Assembly (NCBI GenBank): GCA_947292085.1
Contig: CAMYPN010000038.1
Location: 1-8,850 of the forward strand
Source: an uncultured Gardnerella sp.
GTDB lineage: Bacteria > Actinomycetota > Actinomycetes > Actinomycetales > Bifidobacteriaceae
Direction: 5' to 3'
Length of the DNA: 8,850 nucleotides
In this document: positions 6,778 through 8,850 of the stretch, piece by piece
Layout: every line of letters begins with the position of its first letter
Numbering within the stretch: the first letter of the stretch is position 1
Position numbers and translations under genes: made by a program
The notes under the pieces: generated by a model
Database searches by the model: none
The model's input: only the letters and a program-made list of their open reading frames with translations
What the model was told of the DNA's origin: nothing

Positions 6778-7530
6778 TTAGGCTTGACCTGCCTTTGGTT
6801 CACGAATCATGTAGCCAATTCCACGTTTTGTTTCAATTAGTGGTGCTACTTTACAAATCTCTCCATTTTCGTCTTTAATTTCTATTCCATCGACTTTGCG
6901 ACGAAGATACGATATGTATGATTCTACGATTGCTGCGTCTCCGCCCCAATCGTACTGCCATACGTGGTTTAGGATTTGATTCTTAGAAAGTACTCTGCCC
7001 TCATTATCCATAAGATATTGAAGTAATTTATACTCTGTAGGACTTAACTCGATAGGTATTCCAGAACGAGTTACATCATGAGAGTCTTCATTAATCTCTA
7101 GATCAGCTACTCTAATAATATTTGTTGCTTCGAGCGGTTCGTGAGTTCTTCTGAGTATAGCGCGAATTCTAGCAACAACCTCTTCAAGACTGAAAGGCTT
7201 AGTTACATAGTCGTCTCCGCCTACAGTAAGACCCATAATTTTATCTTGAGTATCATCTCTTGCAGTTAGGAATAAAACAGGAACTGTAATACCGTTTTGA
7301 CGAATTCGACGCGTTACTGTAAACCCATCAATATCTGGGAGCATAACGTCCATAACAATTAAATCTGGGCGTACGCGTTCAATAACTTCTACTGCTTCTG
7401 AACCGGAAGCTGCGGTTTCTACTTCAAAACCGGCAAAATGCAATGAGGCGACCAAAAGCTCACGAATGGAAGGTTCATCGTCGACTACCACAATAGATGC
7501 TTCAAGATTATTACTCATATTGTTTAGCAT
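6778..7530 (-). CDS. OmpR/PhoB-family DNA-binding response regulator
   Basis: This protein is about 250 residues long and phosphorylation-controlled. It has an N-terminal receiver and a C-terminal winged helix-turn-helix, and probably acts as a transcription factor driven by the adjacent kinase. Numbering from ATG 7530, the receiver has Asp17-Asp18-Glu in the acidic pocket, phosphoacceptor Asp61 in Val-Met-Asp-Val-Met-Leu-Pro-Asp, switch Thr89 and Lys111 in Thr-Lys-Pro-Phe. The Trans_reg_C domain spans about 138-243, including Leu-Ser-Pro-Thr-Glu-Tyr-Lys-Leu-Leu, Arg-Arg-Lys-Val-Asp and the closing Arg-Gly-Ile-Gly-Tyr-Met. The start is uncertain: GTG 7531-7533, ATG 7528-7530 and ATG 7516-7518 are all in frame, two TAA codons lie just upstream, and none has a convincing ribosome binding site (AGGAAA is too far). 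It is the first gene of an operon with the kinase; its target genes are unknown. Confidence 0.95.
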   Translation of the reverse strand: MLNNMSNNLEASIVVVDDEPSIRELLVASLHFAGFEVETAASGSEAVEVIERVRPDLIVMDVMLPDIDGFTVTRRIRQNGITVPVLFLTARDDTQDKIMGLTVGGDDYVTKPFSLEEVVARIRAILRRTHEPLEATNIIRVADLEINEDSHDVTRSGIPIELSPTEYKLLQYLMDNEGRVLSKNQILNHVWQYDWGGDAAIVESYISYLRRKVDGIEIKDENGEICKVAPLIETKRGIGYMIREPKAGQA

Positions 7531-7578
7531 CACTTATTAAGCTGAAAGTTTCCTGAATAAATGCTGGGAAAGTGCATT

Positions 7579-7607
7579 AATATAAAAAATAAAAAAAATT
7601 TTTTGAA
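7579..7607 (-). promoter_or_regulatory. candidate promoter for the two-component operon
   Basis: On the leftward strand TTCAAA (7602-7607) and TATATT (7579-7584) are 17 bp apart, 4/6 and 5/6 matches to -35 and -10 consensus. The start of transcription would fall near 7572, giving a leader of about 45 bases. A-tracts surround and extend upstream of the -35 (to about 7624) and may act as an UP-element or bend the DNA. A short inverted repeat, AATGC-N9-GCATT (7560-7578), lies just downstream of the -10, where an operator could sit. Confidence 0.4.
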
Positions 7608-7739
7608 AAAAATATTTTTTAAAAGAAAACCCAGCAATACCAACCCAATAAGGCTGTATCCACAATGCCAAAAAATGTTTTTCTGTACTGAAGATTTGTT
7701 TTATATTCTTAAATATCGCAATTTATTGCCTTGGATTTT

Positions 7740-7772
7740 ATCAGATAGTTTTAGTTTGTATGAGTATCTGAT
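7740..7772. repeat. inverted repeat ATCAGATA-N17-TATCTGAT
   Basis: Perfect 8-bp arms at 7740-7747 and 7765-7772 with a 17-nt spacer. Read rightward, the second arm is followed by a T-rich TTTTATTTA, so it could be a weak hairpin or terminator. It could also be a dimeric regulator site upstream of the WXG100 gene. No partner protein can be assigned. Confidence 0.45.
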
Positions 7773-7798
7773 TTTATTTAGGCAGTAATTAACGCGAT

Positions 7799-7855
7799 AA
7801 AAAAACTCTGCTTTAAAAAAATTCACGTACGTGAATGTAAAAAAACTAAAGCAGA
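7799..7855. promoter_or_regulatory. nested palindrome upstream of the WXG100 gene
   Basis: Outer arms TCTGCTTTA (7807-7815) and TAAAGCAGA (7847-7855) are perfect 9-bp inverted repeats enclosing the perfect 16-bp palindrome ATTCACGTACGTGAAT (7821-7836), with A-rich spacers of 5 and 10 bases. Read leftward, the structure is followed by G and seven T (7799-7805 complement), the form of an intrinsic terminator that would protect the response-regulator region from read-through out of groEL. Read rightward, it would lie in the promoter or 5' leader of the WXG100 gene, 37 bases before its start. Terminator, operator and leader-RNA roles are all possible. Confidence 0.6.
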
Positions 7856-7881
7856 TTACTAAAACAGTGCATAAAACATAT

Positions 7882-7886
7882 GGGGG
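7882..7886 (+). promoter_or_regulatory. WXG100 gene ribosome binding site
   Basis: GGGGG followed by a six-base TAAAAT spacer precedes ATG 7893-7895. It is a good Shine-Dalgarno variant and fixes the start. Confidence 0.7.
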
Positions 7887-7892
7887 TAAAAT

Positions 7893-8186
7893 ATGGCACA
7901 GTTTCGAGTTGATTCAGAACAAATTCAGCATGCAGCAGCTGCAGTTGGTACCTCGGTTAGTGCAATTAGAGAAGCAGTTAACGGGATGTATGCCAACCTA
8001 CAGCAATTACAAAGCGTTTGGACGGGTGCTGCAGCAACGCAGTTTGCGTCGACCGCTGGGCAATGGCGTGCGGCACAACAGCAGATGGAATTGTCTTTAG
8101 AGGCAATTCAGCAGGCAATGCAACATGCTTCAGGCGTATATCTTGATGCTGAAACTCAGGCTACTTCCCTATTTGGAATGGGCTGA
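7893..8186 (+). CDS. WXG100 family (ESAT-6-like) type VII secretion substrate
   Basis: This 97-residue protein has the length and helix-turn-helix hairpin pattern of EsxA/EsxB-like proteins: an Ala/Gln-rich helix (about 6-40), the Trp43-Thr-Gly turn, and a second Gln/Ala-rich helix (about 47-80). Tyr83-Leu-Asp-Ala-Glu87 fits the C-terminal Tyr-x3-Asp/Glu export signal of type VII substrates. There are no Cys residues, no signal peptide and no transmembrane helix. WXG100 proteins typically form dimers and are exported folded by an FtsK/SpoIIIE-type ATPase (EccC/EssC), but no such gene is in the window. It is the only rightward gene, apparently monocistronic and convergent with groEL. Family membership is clear; whether it is secreted or acts inside the cell cannot be judged here. 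Confidence 0.93.
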   Translation: MAQFRVDSEQIQHAAAAVGTSVSAIREAVNGMYANLQQLQSVWTGAAATQFASTAGQWRAAQQQMELSLEAIQQAMQHASGVYLDAETQATSLFGMG

Positions 8187-8207
8187 TTAGTTTAATTACA
8201 AAAGTAA

Positions 8208-8250
8208 AAGTAATGGCGGCATACTCATCATGAGCGTGTCGCCATTACTT
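8208..8250. terminator. bidirectional terminator between the WXG100 gene and groEL
   Basis: AAGTAATGGCG (8208-8218) and CGCCATTACTT (8240-8250) are perfect 11-bp arms. A small inner hairpin, CTCA-N3-TGAG (8224-8234), sits in the loop. Rightward, it is followed by ATTTTATTA; leftward, by TTTACTTTTG. It can end transcription of both convergent genes, lying 21 bases after the WXG100 stop and 34 bases after the groEL stop. Confidence 0.85.
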
Positions 8251-8284
8251 ATTTTATTAGCAGTTTATTTAAACTACTTTTTAT

Positions 8285-8850
8285 TTAGTAGCCCATGTCA
8301 GCGCCGGCCTGTGGTGCAGCAGCTGGCTTTTCAGGCTTGTTTGCAACAACAGCTTCAGTAGTCAAGAACAAACCTGCAATAGATGCAGCATTCTGTAGAG
8401 CAGAACGAGTCACCTTAACTGGGTCAGTAACACCAGCAGCCATCAAATCTTCATAAGTGTTGGTTGCAGCATTGAAGCCTTCGCCTTCTGGAAGTTCGCG
8501 CACCTTGTTAAGTACAACATCTCCAGAAACACCAGAGTTCTGAGCAATCTGCTTGATTGGAGCTTCTACAGCGCGGAACACGATTGCAGCGCCTGTAGCT
8601 TCTTCACCCTTAAGCTCTGTGATCTCAGGAGTCTTTTCAATCTTTGCAGCAGCCTGAACCAAAGCTACGCCACCGCCTGGAAGCAAACCTTCCTCGATAG
8701 CAGCCTTAGCATTACGAACTGCATCTTCGATGCGATGCTTGCGTTCCTTAGCTTCAACTTCAGTAGCAGCGCCAACCTTAATAACAGCAACGCCACCAGC
8801 GAGCTTAGCAAGACGCTCCTGAAGCTTTTCGCGATCGTAATCAGAATCAG
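8285..8850 (-). CDS. groL: chaperonin GroEL, C-terminal part (5' end beyond the window)
   Basis: This is the 3' portion of the 60-kDa cytoplasmic chaperonin, which forms the ATP-driven folding chamber with GroES. The 187 codons present are open to the window edge and begin [10 protein letters not shown], equivalent to about residue 359 of Escherichia coli GroEL, so roughly two thirds of the gene is missing. Visible hallmarks are Leu-Ala-Gly-Gly-Val-Ala-Val-Ile, the Pro-Gly-Gly-Gly-Val-Ala nucleotide-binding turn, Gly-Phe-Asn-Ala-Ala-Thr, and Asp-Pro-Val-Lys-Val-Thr-Arg with the ATP-contacting Asp (equivalent to Asp495). The C-terminus, Gln-Ala-Gly-Ala-Asp-Met-Gly-Tyr, lacks the Gly-Gly-Met repeats of the enterobacterial protein. 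Base composition is more GC-rich than the kinase gene, in keeping with a highly expressed gene. Its promoter is outside the window. Confidence 0.97.
   Translation of the reverse strand, partial: DSDYDREKLQERLAKLAGGVAVIKVGAATEVEAKERKHRIEDAVRNAKAAIEEGLLPGGGVALVQAAAKIEKTPEITELKGEEATGAAIVFRAVEAPIKQIAQNSGVSGDVVLNKVRELPEGEGFNAATNTYEDLMAAGVTDPVKVTRSALQNAASIAGLFLTTEAVVANKPEKPAAAPQAGADMGY

Larger units (their letters stand above)
7531..7892. other. AT-rich divergent intergenic region between the regulator and WXG100 genes
   Basis: About 360 bases without a convincing gene. The content is an extremely AT-rich block of A and T runs (7579-7627), an inverted repeat (7740-7772), a seven-A run followed by a nested palindrome (7799-7855), and the WXG100 ribosome binding site. 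A 75-codon rightward open frame beginning at 7561 lacks a ribosome binding site and is mostly Lys/Phe/Asn from the homopolymer runs, so it was not called. Confidence 0.7.

Noticed and set aside
7561..7788. Rightward 75-codon open frame in the divergent region
   Set aside because: No ribosome binding site; its Lys/Phe/Asn content comes from A and T runs, and it overlaps the likely two-component promoter.
7831..8100. Rightward 89-codon open frame overlapping the WXG100 gene
   Set aside because: It is in a different frame from the clear WXG100 protein, lacks a ribosome binding site and starts inside the palindrome.
8687..8850. Apparent N-terminal truncation of groEL near 8686
   Set aside because: The frame is open through 8850 and continues as normal GroEL sequence. 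The shorter boundary merely reflects an internal TTG codon; the gene simply runs off the window.

Overview
The window looks like chromosomal core DNA from a low-GC member of the Bifidobacteriaceae (Gardnerella-like). The case rests on actinobacterial proteins (ClpC with a long C-terminal tail, a DUF3027 protein, a CspB-type cold-shock protein with the C-terminal extension known from mycobacteria, and a GroEL ending in a Gly-Ala-Asp-Met-Gly-Tyr tail) in AT-rich DNA. The genus is an inference; no database search was possible.

Layout, left to right. Positions 1-218 hold no certain gene: an 18-bp-periodic stretch lies at the left edge, then a strong intrinsic terminator (142-173) and a 15-bp tandem repeat. 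Next come five leftward genes: clpC (219-2843), a DUF3027 gene (2927-4042), a cspB-type cold-shock gene (4060-4449), a sensor histidine kinase (4625-6775) and its OmpR/PhoB-type response regulator (6778-7530). Transcription runs from regulator to clpC. An AT-rich gap (about 7531-7892) carries a likely response-regulator promoter and two inverted repeats. The only rightward gene, a small WXG100 protein (7893-8186), lies beyond it. It converges through a bidirectional terminator (8208-8250) on the 3' part of groEL (8285 to the window end, leftward, 5' end missing).

The genes form a stress and envelope-signalling neighbourhood: a chaperonin, a Clp unfoldase, an RNA-binding cold-shock protein and a two-component system, plus a secreted-type WXG100 protein with no secretion genes nearby. 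Likely transcription units are regulator-kinase (2-nt gap), cspB-DUF3027 (17-nt gap) with a promoter near 4569-4597, clpC with a probable promoter inside a perfect inverted repeat near 2902-2917, and the monocistronic WXG100 gene.

No CRISPR array, insertion sequence, rRNA or tRNA was seen. The most interesting items are the nested palindrome upstream of the WXG100 gene, the orphan WXG100 gene itself, the palindrome over the clpC promoter, a 49-bp perfect repeat inside clpC, and disordered Ser/Glu/Lys-rich extensions on three of the encoded proteins.
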